This document shows, in pieces, positions 1 through 8,976 of a stretch of DNA of 37,622 bases; within the stretch, counting starts at the first letter, position 1, and each line of letters opens with the position of its first letter. The notes below the pieces were generated by a model. The model saw nothing but the letters and a program-made list of their open reading frames with translations, was not told the DNA's origin and ran no database searches. A program made the translations under genes and the position numbers. The stretch lies in the NCBI GenBank assembly GCA_037147235.1, contig JBAWVO010000026.1, positions 1 to 37,622 of the forward strand, given 5' to 3'. Source of the stretch: JANXQG01 sp037147235. Its GTDB lineage: Bacteria > Planctomycetota > Planctomycetia > Pirellulales > Thermoguttaceae.

Positions 1-94
1 CCTCAAACAAGCCGCTTAAATCAGCACCTCCGGGAATCATGCAAAGCTATTTAGGCGATTCGACATCAATACGCAAGAGTTCACGCAACAATGT

Positions 95-149
95 CTCACG
101 CAAAGCCGCAAAGTTTAACGGATTCCCGCTCTTTGCGTCTTTGCGTGAG
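95..149. repeat. Imperfect inverted repeat (hairpin)
   Basis: Arms at 95-113 and 131-149 (19 nt) are complementary except for one position, with a 17-nt loop. Each arm contains the paired units CGCAAAG. The element lies downstream of the minus-strand gene that ends at 196, so it could act as a 3' hairpin, but it has no T-tract. A related palindrome lies at 11984-12060. The remaining bases of 1-195 show nothing convincing. Confidence 0.8.
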
Positions 150-195
150 CCTCAACCGTCAATGCAGCGGAATAAATTCCGTGTTACGGACGCCA

Positions 196-1638
196 TCAAA
201 ACGACAGCAGCACCTGCCAGACATACATGTAGGCCAGGGCATCAATGTCTTCCCAAACGCGACGGCATAAAGGGGCGTCGCCTTGAATTGGCGGAAGCTC
301 GGTCAGCTTTTCTTCCCAAGGATGACAGACCCCGGGACGCGGTCGGCCGGGTGCGGTAGCGATCCCGGCCGCACCGGAGGGCGACTGGAACGGCGGTGGC
401 AAGGGTTCCAGGCAGCCGGAAGAGTAGACGCCGAACTCACGACCGGCGTCGGTCATGGCTCGCATGTTCTCGATCGTGGCGTCGTTCTGCACGATTGCGC
501 TGGCGTCGAGGATATAGCCTCCGTCGCCAGCGGCGATCTCTAGCACTTTACGGACCTGCTGCCGCACGTCTTCGGGCTTGCCGCGAAGAAGGAGCCAGTT
601 AGGAATGCCGCCGCTGAGGCAGAATTTCTCGCCGAGCACACGATGAGTTTTCTCGATGTTGCCCTGATCGAGGTGATAGACGATGCTCCGCTCCGGGAGT
701 TCGGCGAACGATTCCAGGTGATGGTCCCACTTCCCTTCCGCGTAGAAGAGCGTTTGGTGGCCGTGTGCCCAAAGCTCCTCAATGATCGGCTTGACCGTCG
801 CCCAATAAATGTTTTTGAAAATTTCCGGCGATACGAACGGCACGCCGCCGCGGTGCATCCAGTAGCCGATGGGCACTAACCGCTGCGGATCGGCCGAAGT
901 GTGGGCAACATGAAACAGGTGCGGCATGAGGGCCTCGCAGGCGGCCACAACCTTGTCGCGTCGCTCGAACAGATCATCGACCAGCCCCAGATAGCCGCGG
1001 AGCTTGTCGGCGAGGATGTCCATGGGTGCCTTGAATATCCCGGCGATGGCTGATACGGTGCCGCACTCGCTCCGCAATAGAGCGTTCTGCGTGCCGAAGG
1101 CACCAAAATACTTCATCATCGCCATCCCGCCCTTGAGGAAAGAGAGATGGTTGGCCGTGGTTGTCGGCTCGCCCGGTGCGCAAACGGGAGCGGCCACGCG
1201 GGGCAGCCAGACGTTCAACAGAAAACCGGTCGGGTCGGCAATCAGGGCATCATACTCCTCCGGCTGCATGTAGGCGTTGTTCTGTGGCGGCTCGCGGTAT
1301 TGGAAGCAGGTCTCGGCGGGTATGTCGATGCCGGGAATACCGTAATACTTCAGCCCGATTGATTGCGTCAGCCCGGTCCAGACGTAAACCATGTTCGAGA
1401 CGACGGCATCCCAATCGAACTCGGCTGCGCATTTTCTCGCTGCAGCAAAGGCCAGTTCGTAGTCGTGGGCCACGTCCTGACAGGTATAGCCGGCGTACTT
1501 GGCCGTGAATTCGGCCACAAACGGCCGAATCGGCACCATGTCCGGCTTGCCATTGTGCATCGCCGTGACGTAGCGGCGCAGCCGGGTTTGATAGAGGCTT
1601 TCTTTGTCGGTGGTCGGTGAATGTGTGGTTTGCGACAT
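196..1638 (-). CDS. Uroporphyrinogen decarboxylase (URO-D) family protein
   Basis: A 480-residue protein of the URO-D fold family, which holds haem-pathway uroporphyrinogen III decarboxylase and also corrinoid-dependent methyltransferases of the MtaA/CmuA type. It starts with a polar leader followed by a TRLRRYVTAMHNGKPDMVPIR segment, the usual family opening. The C-terminal part carries the typical GGIPNWLLLRGKPEDVR and GYILDASAIVQNDA barrel strands. At 480 residues it is longer than true HemE (about 350), which argues for the distant, mostly uncharacterised branch common in Planctomycetota, not for haem synthesis. The start at 1638 gives a soluble protein. The gene stands apart from ThuA (110 bases) and may be monocistronic. 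The substrate is unknown; a methyl-transfer role is possible but not shown. Confidence 0.8.
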   Translation of the reverse strand: MSQTTHSPTTDKESLYQTRLRRYVTAMHNGKPDMVPIRPFVAEFTAKYAGYTCQDVAHDYELAFAAARKCAAEFDWDAVVSNMVYVWTGLTQSIGLKYYGIPGIDIPAETCFQYREPPQNNAYMQPEEYDALIADPTGFLLNVWLPRVAAPVCAPGEPTTTANHLSFLKGGMAMMKYFGAFGTQNALLRSECGTVSAIAGIFKAPMDILADKLRGYLGLVDDLFERRDKVVAACEALMPHLFHVAHTSADPQRLVPIGYWMHRGGVPFVSPEIFKNIYWATVKPIIEELWAHGHQTLFYAEGKWDHHLESFAELPERSIVYHLDQGNIEKTHRVLGEKFCLSGGIPNWLLLRGKPEDVRQQVRKVLEIAAGDGGYILDASAIVQNDATIENMRAMTDAGREFGVYSSGCLEPLPPPFQSPSGAAGIATAPGRPRPGVCHPWEEKLTELPPIQGDAPLCRRVWEDIDALAYMYVWQVLLSF

Positions 1639-1709
1639 GGGTAATGCCTTTAGGGGAGTTGTAGTGTGTGGTTAATCGCAGGCGAAGACCCACCATGAAT
1701 ACTGGGAAA

Positions 1710-1737
1710 AGGTGGGACTCGCAAGCTCGGCCCACCT
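1710..1737. repeat. Short intergenic hairpin
   Basis: AGGTGGG at 1710-1716 pairs with CCCACCT at 1731-1737 around a 14-nt loop, in the gap between the URO-D-family gene and the ThuA gene. No T-tract follows, so this is more likely a dispersed palindromic repeat than a terminator. Confidence 0.5.
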
Positions 1738-1748
1738 ACTTTTCAATT

Positions 1749-2477
1749 TTACGGTTTGCGGCCGGCGGCCCAGAGGACGCCGCGCTGTAGCAACTTTGCC
1801 GTGCCGGGCATAGTAATGGATTTGCCGTCGTGACCCAGCGGTGTGTTGAATACGCGACCCTTGCCGTAGGACATCGCCAGGGCCATCGGATATTCCTGCC
1901 CGGTTACCTTGGATCGGGCCGTGGCTAGGACGTCCATCTTCTTGTCGCCGGTCAGGCAGACATAAAGCTCATCGTCCGCTTGAAAATCCTCCATGCCGCC
2001 GGTTATGGGGTGTTGCTTGTCAAGGATCTTCACCTGGAAGGGGCCGCGGGGATCGTGGGTGTTCTTGCGGTCCCATATCCGGCCAGCCAGGTCCGCATAG
2101 GCAGGCCAGGTGGAGAACGCTCCGCAGGAAAAATGCAGCACGACCAAACCTTTGCCCTGTTCCACTATTTGTGTGAGGTTTTTTTGGGTCTCGGCCTGAT
2201 GACGCAATGGATTGGGATTGCAAAACTCCAGCAGGATGACGTCGTAGTCGGCCAGCAGCGGCGAGGCGAGGAACTCGGGATCTTCGACGATGCGGGCCTC
2301 AATCCGTGGATCTTGCTCCAAGGTCGCTCGGACGACTGGAGCGGTCTTCTTCCAGTCGTGCCAGGCATCGGCACCGGTGACAATCAACACGCGGGTCTTT
2401 GCCTCCGGCGGTTGTTTGTCCGGCGGGGCCGAAACAACACTTGCGGCCAGGGCGATTACAATGAGGGTACTGTGCAT
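1749..2477 (-). CDS. ThuA-like domain protein, exported
   Basis: A 242-residue protein of the ThuA (trehalose utilisation) family, a class-I glutamine-amidotransferase-like fold. Residues 1-17 (MHSTLIVIALAASVVSA) look like a signal peptide, so the protein is probably periplasmic. Family features visible are the opening strand TRVLIVTGADAWHDWKKTAP, the YDVILLEFCNPNPL strand, the GKGLVVLHFSCGAFSTWP segment with a Cys at the usual nucleophile-elbow position, and HDPRGPFQVKILDKQHPIT. Planctomycetes carry many such genes, often beside Gfo/Idh/MocA oxidoreductases as here (next gene upstream at 2603-3979), in presumed sugar or polysaccharide degradation. The reaction is not known. Confidence 0.88.
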   Translation of the reverse strand: MHSTLIVIALAASVVSAPPDKQPPEAKTRVLIVTGADAWHDWKKTAPVVRATLEQDPRIEARIVEDPEFLASPLLADYDVILLEFCNPNPLRHQAETQKNLTQIVEQGKGLVVLHFSCGAFSTWPAYADLAGRIWDRKNTHDPRGPFQVKILDKQHPITGGMEDFQADDELYVCLTGDKKMDVLATARSKVTGQEYPMALAMSYGKGRVFNTPLGHDGKSITMPGTAKLLQRGVLWAAGRKP

Positions 2478-2530
2478 GATATTGGTCTCAGAAAATTAGG
2501 TTACGTGTTTTGGAGAGATGTGGGGTGGGC

Positions 2531-2586
2531 TGTAGGTCAGGCTTTCCAGCCTGACGGTCGTGTCAGGCTGGAAAGCCTGACCTACA
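2531..2586. repeat. Perfect 25-bp inverted repeat
   Basis: Arms at 2531-2555 and 2562-2586 are perfect reverse complements with a 6-nt loop. The element sits between the oxidoreductase stop (2603) and the ThuA start (2477), both on the minus strand. It belongs to the class of short palindromes scattered through planctomycete intergenic regions. On the transcript it would form a very stable hairpin between the two genes and could protect or separate the messages. Confidence 0.92.
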
Positions 2587-2602
2587 GTTTGCTGATCCTA
2601 CT

Positions 2603-3979
2603 CTATGGGCCGTCCTTCTTATCAATTTCAGCTTTCAGCCAGCCACGATACACCTGATCCGCAGGAACCTTGGGAGCCCTCAAGGGCTCGTCATAAAGTC
2701 CCGGTTTGGGCAATGAGTAATTGCCGGTGGCGTCAGGTTTCGACGGCGGCGGCGTATCAAAATTGGCAGCGTCGGGGGCGGGGCCGAACTGGAAAGCGGA
2801 GTTGACCACGTCATTCCACTTCAGTGGCCGGCCGGTGTAACATGCCAATTGACCGAGTACGGTTGACATCGTGCTGCCAGCCATATACGATCCGCTATTG
2901 ACTGGTTTGCCGTTGCGAACCGATTCGATGAGTGCTCGCTGTTCATCGAGATAAGGGTTGTTATGGCGTCCTTTGAAACGCCAGTTCGTCTCACCGGTAA
3001 TCCGGCAGGTGCCCAGGTCACACTGACCCTTCGTGCCCATGATGATGTCGCCGGAGTTGCCGTAGCAATTGTTTTGCGTGCGGCAGAGGGCGTAAACCCG
3101 CGTACCACTGGCATAGTCATAGACTACCGTGTGATGATCGTACATGTCGCCGTACGCATCACCGAACGAAGCCGAGCGGCCGCCTAGCCCGAAGCACCCC
3201 GTGGGCATTTCCTCCTTGAGAATCCAGGCTGCGCGGTCCATGTTATGCACGAGCGATTGGGTTACGTCGTCACCGGAAAGCCAACAGAAATGATACCAGT
3301 TGCTGAACTGATACTGCGTCTCGCTGTAGGCGGGATTGCGGGTGACAATCTGGTATGGGCCGCGGAGGAACATTACCTGCATGGCGACGACCTTGCCGAT
3401 TGCCCCATCGTGGATCCGTTGGACCGCCTCGCGATATCCATTGTGATAGCGGCTTTGCAATCCCGAGAGCAAGCTCAGGTTCTTCTGTTTTGCCAGATCG
3501 GCGGTGGCCTGCATGCGGCGGACGCCGACCGGATCAATGCCGTGCGGCTTTTCGACAAAGACATGCTTGCCGGCACGGATGGCGGCCTCCGCGTACATCG
3601 GATGGAACTTCGATGCACACGCGATCAGAACCACATCGACGCTCTCGATCACTTTCTTGTAGCCATCAAAGCCGGCGAAGAGATGATCCGGACTGGCAAT
3701 GACCTGGTTGGGCAGATGCTTCTTGAACCAGTCATACTTGGACTGCAACCGATCAGGGAAAATGTCGCATAAGGCGGCTAGCTTCACGTCGGGACCGGCT
3801 TGCAGCGACTCCTCCGCCGCACCGGCACAGCGCCCGCCGCAGCCAATCATGCCGATCTTGATCTCTTGCTTGCCGGCGGCGTGCGCACTGCGGGCGATGC
3901 TCAGTCCAGCCAGTGTGGCTACGCCGGCGGCCGATGCCTTGAGAAATGCGCGCCGACTTGGGCGAGTGGGGGTTGCCAT
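2603..3979 (-). CDS. Gfo/Idh/MocA-family oxidoreductase with Tat signal
   Basis: A 458-residue NAD(P)-dependent sugar or inositol dehydrogenase-like protein. A twin-arginine leader is clear: SRRAFLK at residues 8-14, a hydrophobic stretch to about residue 28 and AHA before the mature part, so it should be exported folded through Tat. The nucleotide-binding Rossmann motif IGMIGCGGR follows at about residues 42-50. The EKPHGIDP segment, typical of Gfo/Idh/MocA proteins, follows the HVFV strand. The C-terminal half is the alpha/beta substrate domain. Export of an NAD(P)-type enzyme is a recurring feature of planctomycetes; family members of this kind use tightly bound cofactor. The substrate cannot be read from the sequence. 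Its neighbour ThuA lies downstream across the hairpin at 2531-2586. Confidence 0.92.
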   Translation of the reverse strand: MATPTRPSRRAFLKASAAGVATLAGLSIARSAHAAGKQEIKIGMIGCGGRCAGAAEESLQAGPDVKLAALCDIFPDRLQSKYDWFKKHLPNQVIASPDHLFAGFDGYKKVIESVDVVLIACASKFHPMYAEAAIRAGKHVFVEKPHGIDPVGVRRMQATADLAKQKNLSLLSGLQSRYHNGYREAVQRIHDGAIGKVVAMQVMFLRGPYQIVTRNPAYSETQYQFSNWYHFCWLSGDDVTQSLVHNMDRAAWILKEEMPTGCFGLGGRSASFGDAYGDMYDHHTVVYDYASGTRVYALCRTQNNCYGNSGDIIMGTKGQCDLGTCRITGETNWRFKGRHNNPYLDEQRALIESVRNGKPVNSGSYMAGSTMSTVLGQLACYTGRPLKWNDVVNSAFQFGPAPDAANFDTPPPSKPDATGNYSLPKPGLYDEPLRAPKVPADQVYRGWLKAEIDKKDGP

Positions 3980-4129
3980 GCTACGGTCTCCAGGTTGGTA
4001 AGCGGTGGAAAGGTGGTGACTCTCGTAAACAGAAAGCGAGAACCGGACTTATCCTACCGGGTCTATAAAACATTGTCAACTTGGCAGTGGGGATCAGTGG
4101 GGATTGTCATCACCGACGGATTGGTTCCA

Positions 4130-5881
4130 TTAGGGCTTTGCCGCTTGGCCGATGCAGAATAGATTCTTCTTTCCGCGGACAACCATGCGGCCGTCCTGGA
4201 AAGCCGGGCAGGTGACGCAACCTTCGCCGAGATTGGTCTGCCGAACCCGCTTTACGCCGGCCCGAGTGGGCGCGAGGATCCAACATTTGCCCGACTCGCC
4301 GAAGACATAAAGCTGCTTCCCCACCAGGCTCGGGGACGACTTGCACTTGAATTCGTTCAGGTCTTCCTCCCAAAGCTTGTCGCCTTTCTTGGTGTCGTAG
4401 CAGGTGAGCATCCCTTCCGAGTTGAGCAGAAAGACGAATTCCTCCGTGGCCAAGGGGCTGCATATATCGGGCGTGTTATCTTCGCCCTTCCAGAGTACGT
4501 GGCTGGTGGTGACGTCTCCGCTGCCATCGGCGCGGATGGCAAGGACCGGCGAGGAATCGGTCGCCGCCGAAAACACGAAGTTTCCAGTGGACACCGGCGA
4601 AGGAGCTACGTCGCCCTGAGAACCCTTGACTCGCCACAACTCCTTGCCTTCGGCCGGATCGTAGGCGATGATCCAAGGGCTGGCGGCCGTCACCACCTGG
4701 TCGCGGTTCGCCACGCGGATCACGATCGGCGTGGTCCAGGAACTTGGCACCGCGCGGGTCTGCTCCCAAACCGTGTGGCCGGTGGCGATGTCCAATGCAC
4801 GGAGCTTCGAGCGGGCAGCCTTGGCCGTCGCCTGATCGAAAGGCACCAGCAACAGGTTTTTATGGATTGATAGCGAAGCGGCGTGGCCGTAAGGATTCTC
4901 CGGGATACCGAGACTCTGCGACCAGGCAAGCTCCCCATCGAGATCGTAGGCCACCAGATCGCCGTTGGCAAAGATCGCGACAACATAGCGGCCGTCGGTG
5001 GCCATCGTACTCGCCGCATAGCCGGTCTCTTCATTAAGCTTCAGCGGTTTGCGGCTGTCGGGCGTGGAAGGTGCGTCGTGCTGCCAGAGCAACCTTCCGT
5101 TCTCCGCATTGTAACAATAAACTTGCCGCTGTTTTTCGTCCGCGCCCGTAAAGAAGATGCGGCTGGCCACGATCACCGGCGAACTATGGCCAGCAAGCGG
5201 AATGGGCGACTTCCATAGGATGTTTTTGCCGGAGGGGCCGTCCCAGTCGTCGGGCACGTTGGTGTACGGCGAGATTCCAGAGCCGCCACGTCCGCGGAAA
5301 CAGGGCCAAGCGCGGGCCAATTCTTCTTCCGAGATGGCGGCAACCTTGGCCGGCGCAGCCACCTGACTGACCGGCTTCTCCTCCACCCTGGTATGCAGCG
5401 GGAAGATCAAGCCGACTGCCGTCGCGGCGAGCACGACGAACAGCCCGCCGACGGTCCACCGTGCGGCCGGAGTCCAGTTTGCCTCCCAATCGCGTTGTGT
5501 TGCGACGGGTTCCGGTTGCGGATGCCTCCGCCGCAACGTCGCGGCCCATTTGGCGGCGGCCAACGTGACGATAATCCCTCCGCACAACAGCACCGCACCC
5601 GAAATCGCAAATGCCTGCTGGCGAAAATACTCGTCGCGCGACTGCTGGTCGAGCTTGCGAAGTTCCTCTTTGATCGACTCGTTGGCGGGTTGCTGCTTCC
5701 GCGCAGCCTTGAGCGAGTCTCGCGCCGAAGTCTGAGAGGGATCCTTCATCGATCGGTGGTAGAAATCATAGAGCATCAGTGCCGCAACAATAAGCGAGAA
5801 GACCGCGGCCACCGTGGCCGTACGTACGGCGATCCGGTATGGGAGGATGTCGGATGTCTGAGACTGTTCGGGCATAATCAT
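4130..5881 (-). CDS. Membrane-anchored PQQ-like beta-propeller protein
   Basis: A 583-residue protein with three predicted membrane segments (about residues 20-39, 90-113 and 142-161), a charged and probably helical stretch between the first two, then a PQQ-like/BamB-like propeller from about residue 190 to the end. Propeller repeats are visible as AWPCFRGRGGSGISP, GRLLWQHD, GHTVWEQT, GKELWRVKG and GDKLWEEDL. It is the last gene of the five-gene minus-strand operon that begins at 10404, 20 bases after the membrane iron-sulfur gene. The propeller probably faces the periplasm. True PQQ-dependent dehydrogenase active-site residues were not recognised, so a scaffold or sensing role is as likely as catalysis. 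The start at 5881 has an alternative Met two codons further in (5875). Confidence 0.85.
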   Translation of the reverse strand: MIMPEQSQTSDILPYRIAVRTATVAAVFSLIVAALMLYDFYHRSMKDPSQTSARDSLKAARKQQPANESIKEELRKLDQQSRDEYFRQQAFAISGAVLLCGGIIVTLAAAKWAATLRRRHPQPEPVATQRDWEANWTPAARWTVGGLFVVLAATAVGLIFPLHTRVEEKPVSQVAAPAKVAAISEEELARAWPCFRGRGGSGISPYTNVPDDWDGPSGKNILWKSPIPLAGHSSPVIVASRIFFTGADEKQRQVYCYNAENGRLLWQHDAPSTPDSRKPLKLNEETGYAASTMATDGRYVVAIFANGDLVAYDLDGELAWSQSLGIPENPYGHAASLSIHKNLLLVPFDQATAKAARSKLRALDIATGHTVWEQTRAVPSSWTTPIVIRVANRDQVVTAASPWIIAYDPAEGKELWRVKGSQGDVAPSPVSTGNFVFSAATDSSPVLAIRADGSGDVTTSHVLWKGEDNTPDICSPLATEEFVFLLNSEGMLTCYDTKKGDKLWEEDLNEFKCKSSPSLVGKQLYVFGESGKCWILAPTRAGVKRVRQTNLGEGCVTCPAFQDGRMVVRGKKNLFCIGQAAKP

Positions 5882-5901
5882 GGCATTTTGTTAAGGATCA
5901 T

Positions 5902-7197
5902 TTATACGGCTCGTTCCTGGATTTGGATAAATTCCTGCCGCGTGTGCTCCTCGGGGCAATACCAGAGGCAACGTCCACAGGACACACAGGCACCCTGGTC
6001 GGGTTCGTAATCGGTACGGCGACGGCGAATGGAAAGCTGCACCAGTTTGAAGGCGAAGACCAACCCGACCCAGCCACCGAACAAAGCTCCACCCCACGCG
6101 AAATTTTCCACGACCTTGTCCGCTGATGCGTAAAGCGATTCGACCGAATCACCCTTACCGCGAAAGACCTCGGTGGCATCGGACCTTGTCTTTGCCCAAC
6201 CGGCTTCCTCCAGCCGAATCTGCTCGGCAAGCTGGACGGTCGGATGCATCCTGGCAAGCGACGACCGCATTCCGAAACCCAACAGCGTCCCGGTGGCGAT
6301 CAGGAGCGGTGCCGCGCAGAGTACAACGATCAACCGCCGCCGGGCCGCCCTTTGTTCGATAGGTGACGGGGTAACCGTCGGCCGCAGGATGGCACCATAA
6401 GGGCAGGCATCTTCACACAATCGGCACTGTACGCATTGCGTGGGCGGAATTCTCAGATGCCGCCAAGACACGCGAGAGAGTAGCGCAAGGATCGCCCCGT
6501 AGGGGCAGAGCCAGCGGCAGTAGGGCCGGCCGATAAACAGCCCGACGCCGAGAAATCCAGCACCGAGGGCCAACATGGAAGCACTGGAGGTCAGGCGAAA
6601 CAGGCCGACGAACGGATCGTAGCGGCAAATGATCCACGCAGAATCCGTCGCTGCGAAGAGTACGGCCGCTCCGAGGTAGATGTATGCCAGAAGTCCCAAA
6701 GCATGGTCGATCCACGTCGGCACCTGCACGGGCCGCACGGCAACCAGTTCCTGCATCGCCCCCAAGGGGCAAACCGAAGCACAAAACGACCGTCCGAAAA
6801 AGAGCGTGAAGACCAGCGGCAGCACGAAAACGGCAATCACCAGTCCACCCGCCACGTAATCCTTATCGAACAATGCCTGCGTGACGTTCTGGATGGCGCC
6901 AATCGGGCAGATGCAGCCTTTCCGCCAGAACCCGAGCCAAGCCAGTGAGACGATCGAAAGCAGGAATAGGCCCGTTCGCGACCGACCTTTCACCGCAAAA
7001 AACGAGGCCGCCGCCAGGGCCGCCGTGAGAAAAGCCAGGTCCAGGTACTCTTGCCACGACGGTCGCGGTGCGGGCGTTTGTGATTGCGGAATTGGGTGGT
7101 TGCTGAATTCCGGCGTAGGAAATAGATCGGCCGCGCATACCGTCTGCACGGCAGCGAATACGAGTAGCAACAAAACTAGCGGCATCAGTCGCTTCAC
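5902..7197 (-). CDS. NapH/NosR-like membrane polyferredoxin
   Basis: A 431-residue integral membrane protein with an N-terminal hydrophobic leader (residues 4-23) and about six further membrane spans. Cys motifs at the membrane edge are CICPIG (95-97), FCASVCPLG (139-143) and YCRWLCPYG (227-231), as in the NapH/NosR/CcoG-type family. A full [4Fe-4S] motif follows at C255, C258, C261 and C265, and another at the C-terminus (C404, C407, C410, C414). Family members pass electrons between the quinol pool and periplasmic or membrane iron-sulfur partners. The gene overlaps the polyferredoxin gene by ATGA at 7194-7197, so the two are probably translated together and form a complex. No nitrate, nitrous-oxide or other terminal reductase is near. 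Confidence 0.88.
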   Translation of the reverse strand: MKRLMPLVLLLLVFAAVQTVCAADLFPTPEFSNHPIPQSQTPAPRPSWQEYLDLAFLTAALAAASFFAVKGRSRTGLFLLSIVSLAWLGFWRKGCICPIGAIQNVTQALFDKDYVAGGLVIAVFVLPLVFTLFFGRSFCASVCPLGAMQELVAVRPVQVPTWIDHALGLLAYIYLGAAVLFAATDSAWIICRYDPFVGLFRLTSSASMLALGAGFLGVGLFIGRPYCRWLCPYGAILALLSRVSWRHLRIPPTQCVQCRLCEDACPYGAILRPTVTPSPIEQRAARRRLIVVLCAAPLLIATGTLLGFGMRSSLARMHPTVQLAEQIRLEEAGWAKTRSDATEVFRGKGDSVESLYASADKVVENFAWGGALFGGWVGLVFAFKLVQLSIRRRRTDYEPDQGACVSCGRCLWYCPEEHTRQEFIQIQERAV

Positions 7198-7919
7198 GAA
7201 GTTCCCTCGACACGCATTTCAATACCTTTACTGGACTTGTTGTGCGAACTACGTTTTCTTGCCAGCGCATCTTCCGCCGCCTGGGCCGCACGACTCAGCA
7301 AACGTGGCGAATCGGCCGGCACGCGACAAAAAGCCTCCGCGGGACACGCAACGGCAATCGAGCACTCATTGCAGTTCAAACAACGGTCGTGGCGAACTTG
7401 CAGGTACAACGAACCATTCATCAATCGGCAGCCAACAACGCACTTTCCGCAGGCAATGCACAGGCTCTCGTCGATCGTATACTCGAAGTACGGCACGCCG
7501 CCTTGCTTGTCAATGTACTTACGCGCGATGGCCCCGGTTGGGCAGAGTTGGTTCTCGGCACCAGTGTCCAACACGTAGTCCTTCGTAGGAAAGTAGCCGG
7601 TACAGTTGTCGCAGTATCCGCACAAAGCGAAGCAATTCACCGCCTTGACGGCTGACAGGTCAAGCACGCAGTTCGTTTGGCAGCGGCCACAGGCGATGCA
7701 GCGGTTGGGGTCAAGCTGCCAGATCTGCGGCAGGCGGCAAACCGCCGCCTGGCTACACTCGCCGCATGTGGAACTGGAACTCGGACAAGCGGCGACCGCC
7801 TGGCTCGATCGTTTGTAAAACAGCCAGGCGGAAAGCGAGCCGATGCCGCCCAAGGCCAAATAGCGAGTGGCGTCACGTAGCATCCGACGGCGAGTAATTG
7901 GCGATTCCTCTTGGCTCAT
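7194..7919 (-). CDS. Four-cluster ferredoxin with Tat-like leader (NapG-like)
   Basis: A 241-residue iron-sulfur protein. The N-terminus reads ITRRRMLRD followed by a hydrophobic stretch (LALGGIGSLSAWLFY), a twin-arginine-like leader that may remain as a membrane anchor. Four Cys groups are present: C74-C77-C80-C84, an irregular one with C96, C100, C103, C106 and C126, then C154-C157-C160-C164 and C180-C183-C186-C192. This layout fits the NapG/HybA-type electron-transfer ferredoxins. It overlaps both neighbours by four bases (7194-7197 and 7916-7919), which ties it to the NapH-like protein and to the NHL propeller. It probably carries electrons on the periplasmic side of the membrane. Confidence 0.88.
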   Translation of the reverse strand: MSQEESPITRRRMLRDATRYLALGGIGSLSAWLFYKRSSQAVAACPSSSSTCGECSQAAVCRLPQIWQLDPNRCIACGRCQTNCVLDLSAVKAVNCFALCGYCDNCTGYFPTKDYVLDTGAENQLCPTGAIARKYIDKQGGVPYFEYTIDESLCIACGKCVVGCRLMNGSLYLQVRHDRCLNCNECSIAVACPAEAFCRVPADSPRLLSRAAQAAEDALARKRSSHNKSSKGIEMRVEGTS

Positions 7920-8974
7920 TTTTTCTCCCCCTTGCTGCTGACATTCTTTTCAAACACGCGGACTTTTGCTGCCCGACCATCGAGCACGAGCACGCGACCA
8001 TGGCGATCGGTGGCTAGGTCGGTGGGCGTGTCCGTCAATTGCGGCGGACCAACCACCACGGTTTGAAAGTGACCATCGCGAGAGTAAATCTTCACTCGCG
8101 GCATCCCTTTCTCGGCCGTTACAAACCTCCCGTCAGGCAGCACGGCTAACTGGGCCGGGTTGCAGCAGCCGAAGAAATCGGCCACCGCCGGCGACCCCTT
8201 GCCCCAGGAAGTTTCATGCTCGCCCTTGTGCGTAAAGCCTTCTATTTGTAGCAGACGCGGATTGACGACATAGACCAGATCATCAGTTCCAGCAACCAGA
8301 TCGAAGTAGTGGTTGGTGACCAGGAATCTCGATCGGTGCTGCGATGGGTCAGTCTGGCCAACCGGTTCCAGCAGTTTACCCGCAACATCAAATCGCCAGA
8401 CGAGGCGATTGCCTGCATCGGCAACCCATACTTCATTTTCGGTCGTCGCGATCGAGCTGAAGATTGCCTTCGGGCCGCGGGATTCCCAAACCGCGACCCG
8501 CGTGCCGTGGGGATTGTAAACTTCGACGTGATTTTCCATCCCCACATACAGTTGACCTGGACTTAAATGATCTAACGCACCAACCGCCAGACATCGTGAT
8601 TCCCCTTGCAGTGCGATCTCGGCGAGCTTCTTGCCGTCGCTCGAGTAGCGGACCACGGCCCGGTCACCGCCGACATGGATCTCGGCTTTACCATCGACGG
8701 CCAGGGCACGAGGTTCGCGAAAGGCAACGGGAAATGAACCTATTTCGTGATAACCGATCGTTGCCGGATCGATCGGTTCGGCTGCCTTGAGTGCCACTTC
8801 TTCGTCCGTCAGAGCGATTGTGTCGCCGGGTATTGTTGCCGATTGCGGATCTGCGGGACGCTGCAAATGCTGCAACGGCTGCGACGCAATGCGGGCGATG
8901 AGAATCACGACTAGGATCAATATCGCGGCACAGGCTGACAAACCGACAATCACCAACACTTTGCTTCGTTCCAT
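7916..8974 (-). CDS. NHL-type beta-propeller, single membrane anchor
   Basis: A 352-residue protein from the Met at 8974; an in-frame Met at 9001 exists but would overlap the upstream stop codon (8977-8979), and the inner start leaves just two bases between the genes. One membrane helix spans about residues 5-27, then a short linker and a propeller of NHL/strictosidine-synthase-like repeats: AVDGKAEIHVGGDRAVVRYS, VWVADAGNRLVWRFD, RLLQIEGFTHKGEHETSWG, RFVTAEKGMPRVKIYSRDG and RVLVLDGRAAKVRVFEKN. It is probably a periplasmic propeller attached to the inner membrane. It overlaps the polyferredoxin gene, so it is likely part of the same complex. No enzymatic function can be assigned. Confidence 0.83.
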   Translation of the reverse strand: MERSKVLVIVGLSACAAILILVVILIARIASQPLQHLQRPADPQSATIPGDTIALTDEEVALKAAEPIDPATIGYHEIGSFPVAFREPRALAVDGKAEIHVGGDRAVVRYSSDGKKLAEIALQGESRCLAVGALDHLSPGQLYVGMENHVEVYNPHGTRVAVWESRGPKAIFSSIATTENEVWVADAGNRLVWRFDVAGKLLEPVGQTDPSQHRSRFLVTNHYFDLVAGTDDLVYVVNPRLLQIEGFTHKGEHETSWGKGSPAVADFFGCCNPAQLAVLPDGRFVTAEKGMPRVKIYSRDGHFQTVVVGPPQLTDTPTDLATDRHGRVLVLDGRAAKVRVFEKNVSSKGEKK

Positions 8975-8976
8975 AA

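Noticed and set aside
39..359. A 106-codon plus-strand frame at the window start
   Set aside because: It covers the inverted repeat at 95-149 and overlaps the 3' end of the minus-strand URO-D-family gene. Its translation has no recognisable pattern.
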